From Pyrinomonadaceae bacterium (GTDB lineage Bacteria; Acidobacteriota; Blastocatellia; Pyrinomonadales; Pyrinomonadaceae): a stretch of DNA of 64,000 nt. This document shows, in pieces, positions 25,533-35,231 of this stretch; position 1 is the stretch's first letter, and every line of letters starts with the position of its first letter. Both the position numbers and the translations under genes were made by a program. The stretch covers positions 1 through 64,000 of the forward strand of contig JAVEDP010000018.1 of NCBI GenBank assembly GCA_030841085.1. Direction: 5' to 3'. Under the pieces are notes generated by a model. The model did not search any database. It saw only the letters and a list, made by a program, of their open reading frames with translations, and had not been told where the DNA came from.

Positions 25533-25742
25533 CCCCGCTTACAAAAGATTACGGAAAGAATTGAAAGTCTCGCGCGCCGCGGTGCGACCGCCAGCCGACA
25601 ACTCTTCGAAGATAGCATTCATGGGCATTCATGGGCACCCACTTCCTGAGATCCAAACTGATCCAATACTTGGTGCTGATGCAGTTTGATTTGAGGCGAC
25701 TGCGTGTCGTGAGGTCATTACCGTCTGCGGTAGCGCATGGGT

Positions 25743-25851
25743 CGGAGCTATCCGCAGATTTCGCAGATTACACAGATTGGGTAAAACACATTGCAATTGC
25801 TTGATTGAAACTTTTGGTTTTCGGAATCGGCGTAATCTGCGGATAGCTCCG
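25743..25851. repeat. Inverted repeat in the VKOR-redoxin gap
   Basis: Perfect 18-bp arms CGGAGCTATCCGCAGATT (25743-25760) and its complement (25834-25851), with a further CGCAGATT copy at 25762-25769. The gap 25533-26014 otherwise shows a short tandem duplication CATTCATGGG (25618-25637) and no gene. Confidence 0.85.
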
Positions 25852-26014
25852 AGCCCTGCGCTAGGCGGTCTGTACTAATCTCATTGCCACTCGAGGCCTT
25901 TCATTCAAACTGCATCACTACTCGAGGGGCTCCCTCTCTTGCAATGCCTCATTCGTGGCTGTAATCTTTCGCTTCCGTTTCCCCTTTCAATCATTCCGAC
26001 AGGAGTTGCCGATC

Positions 26015-26620
26015 ATGAAGAAACTATTTGCTTTCTCTCTCAGCCTCGCCACTGTATTCGTAATGGCTACTGCGTTCAGCGCGCGTGCGGTGCGCCCGGA
26101 TCTTCCAATGCCGCCGCCCATCGGCGCGACGATCGATGAGTTCACATTGCCGGATACGAATGGCAAGGACCATGCTTTGGCTTCGCTCAAAGGCAAGAAC
26201 GGCACGGTACTAATCTTCATCGCGGTGCAGTGCCCGATTTCGAACGCTTATAACGAACGGATGGAAAAGCTGGCGCAGGATTACAAAGCGCGCGGCATCA
26301 ATGTGGTCGGCATCAATTCAAATGTGACCGAGCCGGCAGACTCGGTGAAGGCGCACGCGGCTTCCCATAACCTGACGTTCGTGATCCTGAAAGACAATGG
26401 CAACAAGATTGCCGACGCGCTCGGCGCGACGCACACGCCGGAAGCGTATTTCCTGGATGCGAGCAACAAGCTGCTCTATCACGGCCGCATCGACAACAAC
26501 AAAGATTTGGCGCAAGTAAATACCAGTGACCTGCGCCTGGCTCTGGATGCGGCGCTGGCCGGCAAGCCAATCGAAAAGACCACCGCCATGGCGTTCGGTT
26601 GCAGCATCAGACGTGCATAA
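26015..26620 (+). CDS. Exported redoxin/AhpC-TSA family protein
   Basis: 201 residues. ATG 26015 follows AGGAG (25999-26003) and starts a signal peptide (KKLFAFSLSLATVFVMATAFSARA); an earlier in-frame ATG at 25955 would bury it. The redoxin domain has a single-Cys site VQCPIS (Cys73), and a second Cys lies in the last residues (AFGCSI), the pattern of a periplasmic thiol protein whose second Cys is at the C-terminal end. It belongs to the local redox group. Confidence 0.85.
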   Translation: MKKLFAFSLSLATVFVMATAFSARAVRPDLPMPPPIGATIDEFTLPDTNGKDHALASLKGKNGTVLIFIAVQCPISNAYNERMEKLAQDYKARGINVVGINSNVTEPADSVKAHAASHNLTFVILKDNGNKIADALGATHTPEAYFLDASNKLLYHGRIDNNKDLAQVNTSDLRLALDAALAGKPIEKTTAMAFGCSIRRA

Positions 26621-26630
26621 ACGGAACCTC

Positions 26631-26683
26631 GTAAAGCAAACTGTTAGTTTGCGCGCATTTGTAAAGCAAACTGTTAGTTTGCG
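26631..26683. repeat. Direct pair of the 23/24-bp GTAAAGC...GTTTGCG repeat
   Basis: Copies at 26631-26653 and 26660-26683 in the same direction, identical to the unit flanking the M16 gene at 18712-18798. Both lie in the gap between the redoxin and the TlpA-like gene. Confidence 0.9.
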
Positions 26684-26708
26684 TTCGTTCCTAATAAGGC
26701 TTGGTGGT

Positions 26709-27254
26709 TTGCGAATTCAACTAGTCTTACTACTAGCGGCAACCTTCTGCATTCTGCTTTCGAGCAATGCGGCTTTTGCGCAACGGCGAAAAAGCCCAAC
26801 GACGAAGTCGCTGCCCGCAGTGGTTGCAGTCGATGCTGCGGATCTGCAAGCTCTACTCACGCGCGGCGATGCAAAGTCGGCCAAACCACTGCTGGTTAAC
26901 TATTGGGCCACCTGGTGCGAACCATGCCGCGATGAATTTCCCGACTTGGTAAAGATTGATGCGGCCTATCGTTCGAAAGGTCTGGATTTCATCGCAGTAA
27001 CTTTGGACGATTTGGCGGATATCAAGACGGGTGTACCCAAATTTCTGCGCGAGATGCATGCCCAGATGCCGGTCTACCTGTTGAACCTTTCCGATCCCGA
27101 GCCGGCTATCAAGCTGGTCGATCCAAACTGGGGCGGCTCGTTGCCGGCAACTTTTCTTTACAACGCAAAAGGCGAAGTCGTTTACAAAAGTCTCGGGCGC
27201 ATCAAGGTCGATGAACTGCGCGCAGCGATTGAAAAAGTGATGAGTCATGAGTGA
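26709..27254 (+). CDS. TlpA-like exported thioredoxin
   Basis: 181 residues from TTG 26709, preceded by AAGG. Reading frames that start further upstream run through the repeat pair and are not credible. Signal peptide (LVLLLAATFCILLSSNAAFA), then a thioredoxin fold with WCEPC (Cys70, Cys73) in NYWATWCEPCRDEFP and cis-Pro in SLPATFLY. TlpA/ResA-type reductases keep periplasmic thiols reduced, for example in cytochrome c assembly. Last of the four thiol-redox genes here. Confidence 0.85.
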   Translation: MRIQLVLLLAATFCILLSSNAAFAQRRKSPTTKSLPAVVAVDAADLQALLTRGDAKSAKPLLVNYWATWCEPCRDEFPDLVKIDAAYRSKGLDFIAVTLDDLADIKTGVPKFLREMHAQMPVYLLNLSDPEPAIKLVDPNWGGSLPATFLYNAKGEVVYKSLGRIKVDELRAAIEKVMSHE

Positions 27255-27268
27255 TAAGTACTGAGTTT

Positions 27269-27415
27269 GCGTCAAGAAGTTGAGAGTCCAAGCTTTAGCT
27301 TGCTTCTTACCAGCGCAAGAGCAACCTGAAGGTTGGACTCTGACTGCTTGACGCTCATGCATCAGTCACTGCTCATCACAATCACTCGGCACGCAGCACT
27401 CAGTACTCAGCACTT
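27269..27415. repeat. Inverted repeat and AGTACTGAG words upstream of purL
   Basis: GCGTCAAG...GAGTCCAAGCTTTAGC (from 27269) is matched in reverse by ...AACCTGAAGGTTGGACTC...CTTGACGC (to 27354). Then CAGCACTCAGTACTCAGCAC (27396-27415) ends four bases before the purL ATG, so the purL leader and its ribosome site lie within repeat DNA. Confidence 0.75.
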
Positions 27416-27418
27416 CTT

Positions 27419-29722
27419 ATGCAAGAACAACTAACGCCCGAAGTTATCTCTGCGCATAATCTCACGACCGAAGAGTTTGATCGCATCAAGTCGCTGCTGG
27501 ACCGCGAGCCGACGTTTGTCGAGCTGGGCATCTTTTCAGTGATGTGGTCGGAACATTGTTCCTACAAGTCTTCGCGAGTTCATTTGAAGCGGTTGCCAAC
27601 CACCGGCGACCGCATCGTCGTGCCGCCCGGTGAGAATGCCGGCGTGGTTGATGTTGGCGACGACTGGTGCGTGGCTTTTAAGATCGAATCCCACAACCAC
27701 CCTTCATTCATCGAACCGTTTCAGGGCGCGGCCACCGGCGTCGGCGGTATTCTGCGCGACGTGTTTACCATGGGCGCGCGGCCGATTGCCGCGATGAACA
27801 GTTTGCGTTTCGGGTCGTTGGACCATCCACAGCATGGGCGACGGAATCGATCGCTTTTGGCCGGAGTCGTCGGCGGTATTGCGCATTATGGAAATGCTTT
27901 TGGGGTTGCCACGGTCGGCGGCGAAGTTGCATTCGATGATGCCTACTCGCTCAACCCGTTGGTGAATGCGTTCGCGCTCGGAATACTGAAACGGAATCAA
28001 ATCTTTTTTGGCAAGGCCAGCGGCGTCGGCAATCCGATTCTTTACGTCGGCGCCAAGACCGGACGCGACGGCATTCACGGCGCAACCATGGCCTCGGCAG
28101 AGTTTGATGAAGAGGCACTCGAAAAACGGCCGACGGTCCAGGTAGGCGATCCGTTTCTGGAAAAACTTTTGCTCGAAGCATGTCTCGAGGCGATGCGCAG
28201 CGGCGCCGTCGCCGGCATTCAGGACATGGGCGCCGCGGGCTTGACGTCGTCGTCGTGCGAAATGGCATCGCGCGCCGGCACGGGCGTCGAGATCGATCTG
28301 ACTTTGGTGCCGCAGCGAGAAGGGGGCATGACGGCTTACGAGATGATGCTTTCCGAATCGCAAGAGCGGATGGTCATCGTCGCCCACTCCGGACGCGAAC
28401 GCGAAGTGATCGATATCTTTCGCAAGTGGGACCTTGATGCTGTCGTCATCGGGCGCGTACGCGAAGGCCATAACATGCGCGTCCTGCATCACGGTGAGAC
28501 GGTGGCCGACATTCCTGTTGCCGCGTTAACCGATGAAGCCCCGCTGTATGAAAGGCCGATGGCCCAGCCAAGTCCAAAGTCCAAAGTCCAAAGTCCGAAG
28601 TCCGAAGATCAAAAGAACCAAGGCCAAAGACCTGAGACCAAAGGCCAAGATAACAACGAAGCGCTTCTAAAACTTCTCGCATCGCCAAACCTTGCTTCCA
28701 AACAATTCGTCTACCGCCAATACGATCACATGGTCCGCACCAACACGGCGGTGCTGCCGGGCGCGGACGCCGCCGTGGTGCGAATAAAAGAAACGCGACG
28801 CGCGCTGGCGGTGACGCTTGATGGTAACGGCCGTTACTGCGCCGCGAATCCACGCGAAGGCGCAAAGCTGATTGTTGCGGAAGCGGCGCGCAACGTCGTT
28901 TGTGTCGGGGCGCGGCCGCTTGCCATAACGAATTGTCTAAACTTCGCCTCGCCGGAACGCCCGGAAGTGATGTGGTCTTTTTCGGAAGTTATTGACGGTA
29001 TGGCCGAAGCCTGTCGCGTATTCAACACGCCGGTCGTTTCCGGTAACGTTTCGTTCTATAACGAAACCGAAGGCCGGGGCATTCTGCCGACACCCGTGAT
29101 TGGCATGATTGGTTTGATCGAGGACGTGCGCCTGGTGGTCCAACCGGGCTTCAGGCAGCCGCGCGATCTAATCGCGTTGTTAGGCACAACTGCCGACGAT
29201 CTTTCCATTAGCGAATACACGGCAGTGATCGATGGCGTCTCGACATCGGAAATGATTGCCAACGGCGCGGTGCCGGCAATTGATTTGCAGCTTGAACGTG
29301 CAGTGCAGAATGCCTGTCTCGCAGCGGCTGAGTCAGGTTTACTGCGTTCGGCTCACGACTGTTCGGACGGAGGTCTGGCAGTGGCGCTGGCGGAATGTTG
29401 TTTCTCTTCACTGAACCGGCCCGCACTGGGCGCGAATATTTCTTTGACGGATGTGCTTCCCGTTACTCCCACACTCTTTAGCGAAACACCCTCGCGCATC
29501 ATCATAAGTTTCGCTGATTCCGCGCGCCCCGAGATTGAAAACATCGCGCAACGCGAAAACTGTCCACTCACACTGATCGGTGAAGTGGGTGGTGACAACC
29601 TGCAAATAAAAGTCGGTAACGAGAAAACGATCTCCGCCAACCTGGCGGAACTGGAAAACGCGTGGCGTAATTCTCTTCCGAAAAAGCTCGAGGCCGAAGT
29701 AATGGCCGCAGGGCGCGAGTGA
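27419..29722 (+). CDS. purL: Phosphoribosylformylglycinamidine synthase subunit PurL
   Basis: 767 residues, the small (PurSQL) type. Uses FGAR, ATP and ammonia to make FGAM. Typical patches: [44 protein letters not shown] and the second-half [10 protein letters not shown]. It is about 25-30 residues longer than usual because of a hydrophilic insert ([12 protein letters not shown]...ETKGQ, bases 28568-28652) between the two halves, made of in-frame repeat DNA. No clear Shine-Dalgarno precedes the ATG. Confidence 0.95.
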   Translation: MQEQLTPEVISAHNLTTEEFDRIKSLLDREPTFVELGIFSVMWSEHCSYKSSRVHLKRLPTTGDRIVVPPGENAGVVDVGDDWCVAFKIESHNHPSFIEPFQGAATGVGGILRDVFTMGARPIAAMNSLRFGSLDHPQHGRRNRSLLAGVVGGIAHYGNAFGVATVGGEVAFDDAYSLNPLVNAFALGILKRNQIFFGKASGVGNPILYVGAKTGRDGIHGATMASAEFDEEALEKRPTVQVGDPFLEKLLLEACLEAMRSGAVAGIQDMGAAGLTSSSCEMASRAGTGVEIDLTLVPQREGGMTAYEMMLSESQERMVIVAHSGREREVIDIFRKWDLDAVVIGRVREGHNMRVLHHGETVADIPVAALTDEAPLYERPMAQPSPKSKVQSPKSEDQKNQGQRPETKGQDNNEALLKLLASPNLASKQFVYRQYDHMVRTNTAVLPGADAAVVRIKETRRALAVTLDGNGRYCAANPREGAKLIVAEAARNVVCVGARPLAITNCLNFASPERPEVMWSFSEVIDGMAEACRVFNTPVVSGNVSFYNETEGRGILPTPVIGMIGLIEDVRLVVQPGFRQPRDLIALLGTTADDLSISEYTAVIDGVSTSEMIANGAVPAIDLQLERAVQNACLAAAESGLLRSAHDCSDGGLAVALAECCFSSLNRPALGANISLTDVLPVTPTLFSETPSRIIISFADSARPEIENIAQRENCPLTLIGEVGGDNLQIKVGNEKTISANLAELENAWRNSLPKKLEAEVMAAGRE
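28568..28652 (+). repeat. Word-like AGTCCAAAGTCC repeat inserted in frame in purL
   Basis: AGTCCAAAGTCCAAAGTCC and variants (AGTCCGAAGTCCGAAG, CCAAAGACC, CCAAAGGCC) form a low-complexity stretch inside the PurL linker. The same words, in both directions, fill the gene-free stretch 39050-39182. The insertion keeps the frame and contains no stop. Confidence 0.85.
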
Positions 29723-29841
29723 ATTGGCCTTCCGTTTTGAGACCGAAAGTACGAGCGAGGTAAATTGCGAGGGGCGACGCGGCGTGACTGGCTTATGCAG
29801 TCGCGCCACGCCGTTCGCCTATTGCTTCGAAACTTAACCTG

Positions 29842-31668
29842 TTAATGAACCTGGTGAACTCGTTCGATCGGGAATATTCGTAAGCAGCTTGAATTTACCA
29901 GTGCGTCAAGATCCACAGCTCGCCTCTGCAAATCGTTGAACAAGCGCGTCGGCGAACCGTCAGCGGGATCAACAACGCTGATGCCCGTTAAAAATCCCGA
30001 GAGTGTGACTGCGGCACCAAACCCTGCGGGCTTGACGTGGGTGAAACTGGTTTGGGTTTCTCCTGAGTGACAGGCCTCGCATGTTCCGAGCGAGAACAGG
30101 TGGCGCGCTTGCCGGTTAGCGATGGTTGGACTTGCCCCGTTATTCCAAAAATCACCAAAGTTCGTTGGCGCTGCGCCGCCCAGGAAGTGGGTTCCTGCTG
30201 GGAAGTCAAGCGGAACCACGTATGTTCCCGCAAGGATCGCTGGAGTAAAAGTATTGACGTAGTTAACCAACGTGGGAGTGTGGTTAAGTGACACATCGGG
30301 CATCTGCTTGACCGTTACGGGTTTCAAAAATCCTGATACTTGAAATTCCCGCAACTCCCAGGGCGACGATAAGGCGATTTCGTTAGTCCGCAGTTGGTTG
30401 AGTGCGCTGCCGTTAGGTTTAGCCGGATCAGAGTTAGCTTTGACGAACTGCTCAGTGATGGCTTCCAACGCGGTATTGTAAGCGGGCGACCCGAGCGGGT
30501 TCAGATCGAGATCCTTCCATTGCTTGGCCCAGTTACGCAGATCGACACAACCCTTCTTCTTGATTCCATACTCGAAGATGACCACGAATTGTAACGCTTG
30601 GCAATTTGCGTCCATCACGCCGAAAACAAAGCGCGCTTCGCCGGCGCTGCCGCCGCCATAGACCAAATTCTGCCGCAGGTCTACGCGATTGACGATTGCC
30701 AACAAACGAAAGGGCGCTTTTGACAAATCGAGTGTAGTTCCACCGCTTGCCGTTAACCATGGGGTGATGACCTGGTTCTGAATCTGATTCCGTTGGGCTA
30801 CGGTCCAACCGTTGATGTTTTGCGGGCTGAGCCAGGTTTGTAACCAGTTCATTGTAAAATCTGAGGCTGAGATTCCAGTCATTGGCGTGTTCGCCATCTC
30901 TTGCATCACGTATCCAAAGCTCCATTTGCCCATCGACGAACTGCCTGCGCCGGTGCAAGTGGTACGCGTGCGGGTGGGATCCTGAACTACCGTCGGAGCT
31001 CTGATCATCAGAGAGCGATCGATGTCGACAGCCGAGGAAAGTCCAAACGGCCTCAGGTCAATAAGGTCAAACCTTTTAGTCCTCTCCAGAACGGCCGAAA
31101 TGCGTTCTTCGCTGACCTTCGCGCGTTGAACAAAAATCGGAATCGTTCCGTCCTTTGCGCGCGACAGCCGATCCTGATCCGCTTTCTGAAACGCGGCGAT
31201 GTCGAGCTTGGTAATTGCTGAGTAAGTGCCGTCCTGAGCGTGTTCGTCGCCATTCTTGCCGTCATCATGTAAGGTTAATGGTCCGTCCTCGACATCGATT
31301 GTGAGTTGCGGCGGAAGGTTCTGATCCTTGGCAAACTGAACTAGAACTATTACGTTCCCTTCGGCGGTGGGGTTTGGTAATGGACGCGCGAAAATACTGT
31401 CCACCTTGGGTGGATCCTCGCGTAGGTCGCGGCCAGGAACCTGATTGCCTGAGTCTGAAATCGGGGTAGGCGTGGGTGATCCGCCGCCATTATTATTCTT
31501 ATTGCAGGCGCGATTACAACCTGAAATTGCCAGGCAACAAGCCAACAGAATCAGTCCTCGCCAACGAACGGCTCGCTGGGACGTAGCGGTTTGCGCGGGA
31601 ACTACGTTCGCAGTTGGTTGACCGCTGAAGAAAGAAATACTATTCAATACTTTGAATCTGGTTTTCAT
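29842..31668 (-). CDS. Large lipoprotein with a CxxCH haem-binding motif
   Basis: 608 residues. Perfect GGAGG lies upstream of ATG (31674-31678 on the opposite strand). The N-terminus is long, with hydrophobic ILLACCLAISGC as lipobox and a Pro/Thr linker. A beta domain near residues 95-165 (LTLHDDGKNGDEHAQDGTYSA) looks like a choice-of-anchor/Ig-type module. Near the C-terminus LGTCEACHSGE is a single haem c motif. It is an outer-surface or periplasmic lipoprotein with possible electron-transfer or sensing role; no named family. Confidence 0.8.
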   Translation of the reverse strand: MKTRFKVLNSISFFSGQPTANVVPAQTATSQRAVRWRGLILLACCLAISGCNRACNKNNNGGGSPTPTPISDSGNQVPGRDLREDPPKVDSIFARPLPNPTAEGNVIVLVQFAKDQNLPPQLTIDVEDGPLTLHDDGKNGDEHAQDGTYSAITKLDIAAFQKADQDRLSRAKDGTIPIFVQRAKVSEERISAVLERTKRFDLIDLRPFGLSSAVDIDRSLMIRAPTVVQDPTRTRTTCTGAGSSSMGKWSFGYVMQEMANTPMTGISASDFTMNWLQTWLSPQNINGWTVAQRNQIQNQVITPWLTASGGTTLDLSKAPFRLLAIVNRVDLRQNLVYGGGSAGEARFVFGVMDANCQALQFVVIFEYGIKKKGCVDLRNWAKQWKDLDLNPLGSPAYNTALEAITEQFVKANSDPAKPNGSALNQLRTNEIALSSPWELREFQVSGFLKPVTVKQMPDVSLNHTPTLVNYVNTFTPAILAGTYVVPLDFPAGTHFLGGAAPTNFGDFWNNGASPTIANRQARHLFSLGTCEACHSGETQTSFTHVKPAGFGAAVTLSGFLTGISVVDPADGSPTRLFNDLQRRAVDLDALVNSSCLRIFPIERVHQVH

Positions 31669-31686
31669 AGAAGCCTCCGGTGAAGG

Positions 31687-31884
31687 TTAGGCTCTTTGTT
31701 CAATCATAGGATTGATTGAGCGAAGAGGGTTCATCACTCCGCTCGCTATTGTCTGTGCCTGCCTGAGAGGCATTAGAGAGCAAGTGAAGGTGAAGATCGC
31801 TGAGGCAGCGAGAATACCGATCAGCAAAATGTGGACGGCCAAGGTTACCACAGTGCTGATACCAAAGGAAAAATTTCGCTGCAA
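31687..31884 (-). CDS. Possible small membrane peptide
   Basis: 65 residues with one hydrophobic helix (VVTLAVHILLIGILAASAIF), 18 bp upstream of the CxxCH lipoprotein gene in the same direction. Nothing else supports it, and a reading frame on the opposite strand covers the same bases. Kept as tentative. Confidence 0.35.
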   Translation of the reverse strand: MQRNFSFGISTVVTLAVHILLIGILAASAIFTFTCSLMPLRQAQTIASGVMNPLRSINPMIEQRA

Positions 31885-31942
31885 ATCAGTACCTGATTAA
31901 CAGATTGGCCCCGGCGATCATGGGAATTGAACCTCTCAAATC

Positions 31943-32794
31943 ATGCACCAGGTAATCTATCTCAACAAAGTAATGCTGGAAGCGACGAAGGCGCGCGTGG
32001 CGCCCGTGTCTTCGGCAATGCTTTATGGTCGCGGCGTGTTTACCACCGTCGCGATCTACAACGCCAAACCGTTTCTATGGTCCGAGCATTGGCGTCGACT
32101 CAAGGACCACGCTGAGCGTCTGAACATCGACTGTGCCGGCGCGAACGAGCGCAATGTTGGTGAAGCTGTTCGAAAGCTTGTTGCTGTCAATCAGGTGAAG
32201 GATGGCCGCGCGCGCGTCATTTTGCTGGCGCGCAGTGGTCGCGATGTGTGGCGAGCCCAAAAGGAAAGCGCGCGCAAAACCGACTTGCTGATCATGACCA
32301 GCGAGGCCCAGAAGATTTCGCGCGCGGGTTTGTCGCTGGCGGTTTCGCCTTATCGTTGCAACACCTTCTCGCCGCTGGCCGGCATTAAGAGTTTGAACTA
32401 TCTCGATCAGGTGCTCGCCTGGGAAGAAGCTCAAGCGCGCGAGTTTGACGAAGCTGTGAGGCTGAACGAACGCGGCGAAATTGTTTCCGCAACCATGGCT
32501 AATATTTTCTGGGTGCGAGAAGGAACGATTCACACGCCCGCTTTGAGCACGGGCGCACTCGCCGGAGTAACGCGCGAAGCGGTTATCGAATTGGCCGCGA
32601 AACAATTCATTCCCGTAATTGAAGGCGTTTACGACTTGGCTGATCTAACTGAAGCGGAGGAAATATTTTTGACGTCCGCGAGTTACGGCGTGGCGCCCGT
32701 AACCACTTTCGACTTTCGGCGGTATGTGGTTGCGACCGCAAACATCTACTCCCGGCTTGCCGATGCCTTCAAAAACCTCACTTCCCCAGCGTAA
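31943..32794 (+). CDS. Class IV aminotransferase (BCAT / aminodeoxychorismate lyase type)
   Basis: 283 residues. PLP fold type IV enzyme: catalytic Lys149 in GIKSLNYLDQVLA, the conserved Glu in VSATMANIFWV and the phosphate-binding TREAVIEL and EIFLTSASYGV segments. Start MHQVIYLNKVMLEATKARV is typical. Sequence alone does not separate branched-chain aminotransferase from PabC lyase; the short 283-residue length and isolated setting fit either. The TTG/ATG choice is clear because the family start aligns with ATG 31943. Confidence 0.88.
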   Translation: MHQVIYLNKVMLEATKARVAPVSSAMLYGRGVFTTVAIYNAKPFLWSEHWRRLKDHAERLNIDCAGANERNVGEAVRKLVAVNQVKDGRARVILLARSGRDVWRAQKESARKTDLLIMTSEAQKISRAGLSLAVSPYRCNTFSPLAGIKSLNYLDQVLAWEEAQAREFDEAVRLNERGEIVSATMANIFWVREGTIHTPALSTGALAGVTREAVIELAAKQFIPVIEGVYDLADLTEAEEIFLTSASYGVAPVTTFDFRRYVVATANIYSRLADAFKNLTSPA

Positions 32795-32837
32795 TCTGAA
32801 GGGCAGTGCGCCGAATCCGGCAAGGGTGAATTGATGC

Positions 32838-35231
32838 CTACCTTGAAGCGTCATATTCCTTGAAATAGTCTCTTATAGTCTCATGGTAAAAACTGTAGGC
32901 ATGTCCAATCTTCCGCAGGAGACCGAGATTGGCCGCATCGTCGAGCGCGGCTGCGTACTCGAGCACCGGCGCTTTTCCCCGGTTCCATAAGATGAGGCGA
33001 AGCACTAAACGATAGACGAGGTCCAGACCCCCGTACGAGAAGCCGAACAGTAGCCCCAACAGCATCCCAAAGAATAGTGCTTCTTTGAATGCCCCTTTGG
33101 GGCAAATAAATCTGGCCGAGTATCCCCAGATCAACGCCACGGCCGGCACGCCCACCGACAGCCAAAGGAGAATCGTAGTTCTCAAGGAAGTCTTTAGTCC
33201 CTGATAAGGTGTTCTCGATTCCACTATGCTGACTTTCTTCAAGCCCCTGACTACCAAGCCACTCAGGGCACCCAACAGGCATGACAGCCCCAGAACCTTT
33301 GGACCATCAGGTAAGCCCCATACTCCCCAGCCAACGAGAGCCGCAACCACGCCAACATAGGCCATCAGGGATAGACCACCTTCCAACGCCGAGTTGATGA
33401 TAGTGGTCGGCGCATAGCTGTCTCGACCCTCCTTCGATCTAAACCATCCGTAAATCAGGCCGCCAACGAAGGCCGGGAGCGAACATATATGTACGAGATA
33501 TTGTTTGGACGGGAACGGAACGGAATTCTCTACCAACGCAAACGTCAGAAAGACCAGCCCGCCGAGATACCCGCCAACCAGACCCCAATGAAGACCCTTG
33601 GGTATGTCCGCGCCCGCCCACACCAGCTTATGGCCGGTAGTGATGTCAGAGGTGAAACTGCTTTCTCTCTCGCGGTTCCAATAAGTGAGGGCAAAAGCAA
33701 CTGCAAATGCGGTTGCGGCGTGCAGCGAGGTCCGCATAACGAAGCCACTCTTCCAGGCACTGAAGAGGAAAACAACAAAGCACGCCATGAAATTTGTCAC
33801 GAGCAAGCTGAGGGGCCAGGCACTTGGCAGTCGCTCGTTCGCGCTGGCATGAAACCCTTTCGTTAGACGGCTGTAATCCAGGAGACCGATGGTGAGTCCA
33901 CCTAGTATGACTGTGATCAAGAACCACCGGCCCAATCCTGTATGAACTTCTATGAACCGAAAATTGCACCCGTCGCTGCCGACCAACTGGCCCATCATTT
34001 CACTGAGATACATGATCGAGATGCCCAGTGCCATGACTATGAATGCGCCAAGTATTCGTGAGACGGACACATATACAAATCGCTGCAAGCCGACATCCAA
34101 CCAGCTTGGTTGTAAATCTTCGATGGCAAACATCGGCTGGGAAAGGTATTGCGATCTCTTCGCCAGCCACGACAACCATCCCGGCAGGCGAGAACTCGCA
34201 TAAGGCGGATTCATGCTGCCAGCAGAGTCAAGTTGACGCTCAATGTATTTGCTACGCAGGCGGTCTCGACACTCGTCAACACCGACCCAGGTTTTGGCTT
34301 CTTCCAACACCTCGTCGGGCGTGACTGAGATGATTCGCAACATTAACGGCGAGCTTGCAATCTCAGCCAGGTAATCAGCGGTAACATTCTTCCCCAGACT
34401 TCTTAAGGTGCTCTTCGCATAATCTGGATTCAGTTTTTTCAAGCGAATCGCGGTGCCTAGATTCAGCTTTGCTGCTTGAGGGGCCTCCTGGGCCACAATA
34501 GCCGTTCCCTGGCTGCCGGCAGTCCTGATAAAATTATTCAGTTGCGTTAAATATTCTTCGCTATCTTGCTCGTTGCTGAGATCGTCAAACAGAAAAAGTA
34601 GCCGCTTACCCAAAATCCAGGCTCGCGCTACGTCTTCACCGACGTCGTAACTATGGTGTAATTCCTTCGCCAACCAACTCTCGAAATCCTTGCCCTTCCA
34701 AGTGGCCAAACTCAAGACAACGGGAAGTGGCGCGGCGGGAATCTCCTCAGCTTGCGACACCATTTCCCGCGCCAACTGCAATAGCGAAACTGTCTTCCCG
34801 GAACCCGCCGCCCCCGTAATAAGCAAAAAGCGCCCGGCATCTTCAAACGCGCGAATGATCGCGGGTTTTCCGAGTGCCAGGCAATTAGGCAAACGTCCCG
34901 GCCGAGCCGGACCGTTTACCGCTTTGGGCTCAAACGAAAAACCGACAGCGAACAATGAGCCTTGTGGCAGGCCTTTTTCAAAGTTTAGAAGATCCGCTAT
35001 CCAGGCGTGCCTTACCCTTTTCAAGAATGCCAGTTCTATTTCGCGGACTGTTTTCGAAGGCTCGTAGTTAAAAAGGGCGAGGAAGATGCAAATGCCGATG
35101 AGGAAAAACGTCGCGATGTGAATGCGACTGCCTTCATTCGAACGCAAGACGTTTCCGAAGATGGTTCCAAGGCCACCAAGTACGAATCCTGATACGACCA
35201 CGTACAGGACATAGCGAGTTTTGTCTTCCAT
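32838..35231 (-). CDS. Membrane-bound NACHT-type STAND NTPase
   Basis: 797 residues. Two N-terminal membrane helices (residues about 8-55), then a NACHT-like ATPase: Walker A GAAGSGKT (140-147), Walker B LLFLFDDL (211-218), and a helical part with SSPLMLRIIS. From about residue 390 a series of eight to ten hydrophobic helices follows, then YHETIRDYF at the end, a helical stretch often seen at the end of NACHT ATPase regions. Family members with this TM layout occur in several phyla and are candidates for signalling or phage defence. No partner gene is visible; it is flanked by unrelated genes. Confidence 0.82.
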   Translation of the reverse strand: MEDKTRYVLYVVVSGFVLGGLGTIFGNVLRSNEGSRIHIATFFLIGICIFLALFNYEPSKTVREIELAFLKRVRHAWIADLLNFEKGLPQGSLFAVGFSFEPKAVNGPARPGRLPNCLALGKPAIIRAFEDAGRFLLITGAAGSGKTVSLLQLAREMVSQAEEIPAAPLPVVLSLATWKGKDFESWLAKELHHSYDVGEDVARAWILGKRLLFLFDDLSNEQDSEEYLTQLNNFIRTAGSQGTAIVAQEAPQAAKLNLGTAIRLKKLNPDYAKSTLRSLGKNVTADYLAEIASSPLMLRIISVTPDEVLEEAKTWVGVDECRDRLRSKYIERQLDSAGSMNPPYASSRLPGWLSWLAKRSQYLSQPMFAIEDLQPSWLDVGLQRFVYVSVSRILGAFIVMALGISIMYLSEMMGQLVGSDGCNFRFIEVHTGLGRWFLITVILGGLTIGLLDYSRLTKGFHASANERLPSAWPLSLLVTNFMACFVVFLFSAWKSGFVMRTSLHAATAFAVAFALTYWNRERESSFTSDITTGHKLVWAGADIPKGLHWGLVGGYLGGLVFLTFALVENSVPFPSKQYLVHICSLPAFVGGLIYGWFRSKEGRDSYAPTTIINSALEGGLSLMAYVGVVAALVGWGVWGLPDGPKVLGLSCLLGALSGLVVRGLKKVSIVESRTPYQGLKTSLRTTILLWLSVGVPAVALIWGYSARFICPKGAFKEALFFGMLLGLLFGFSYGGLDLVYRLVLRLILWNRGKAPVLEYAAALDDAANLGLLRKIGHAYSFYHETIRDYFKEYDASR

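Noticed and set aside
26526-26708. Upstream extension of the TlpA-like gene
   Set aside because: It runs through the redoxin 3' end and the 23/24-bp repeat pair and gives a nonsense N-terminus (KQTVSLRAFVKQTVSLRS); TTG 26709 gives a clean signal peptide.
28569-28650. CRISPR-like look of the short repeats in purL and in intergenic words
   Set aside because: Units are 8-14 bases, degenerate and without regular spacers, and no cas genes are present.
31712-31900. Plus-strand 62-residue frame near the small membrane peptide
   Set aside because: No start signal and no recognisable features; the minus-strand frame is slightly better placed.
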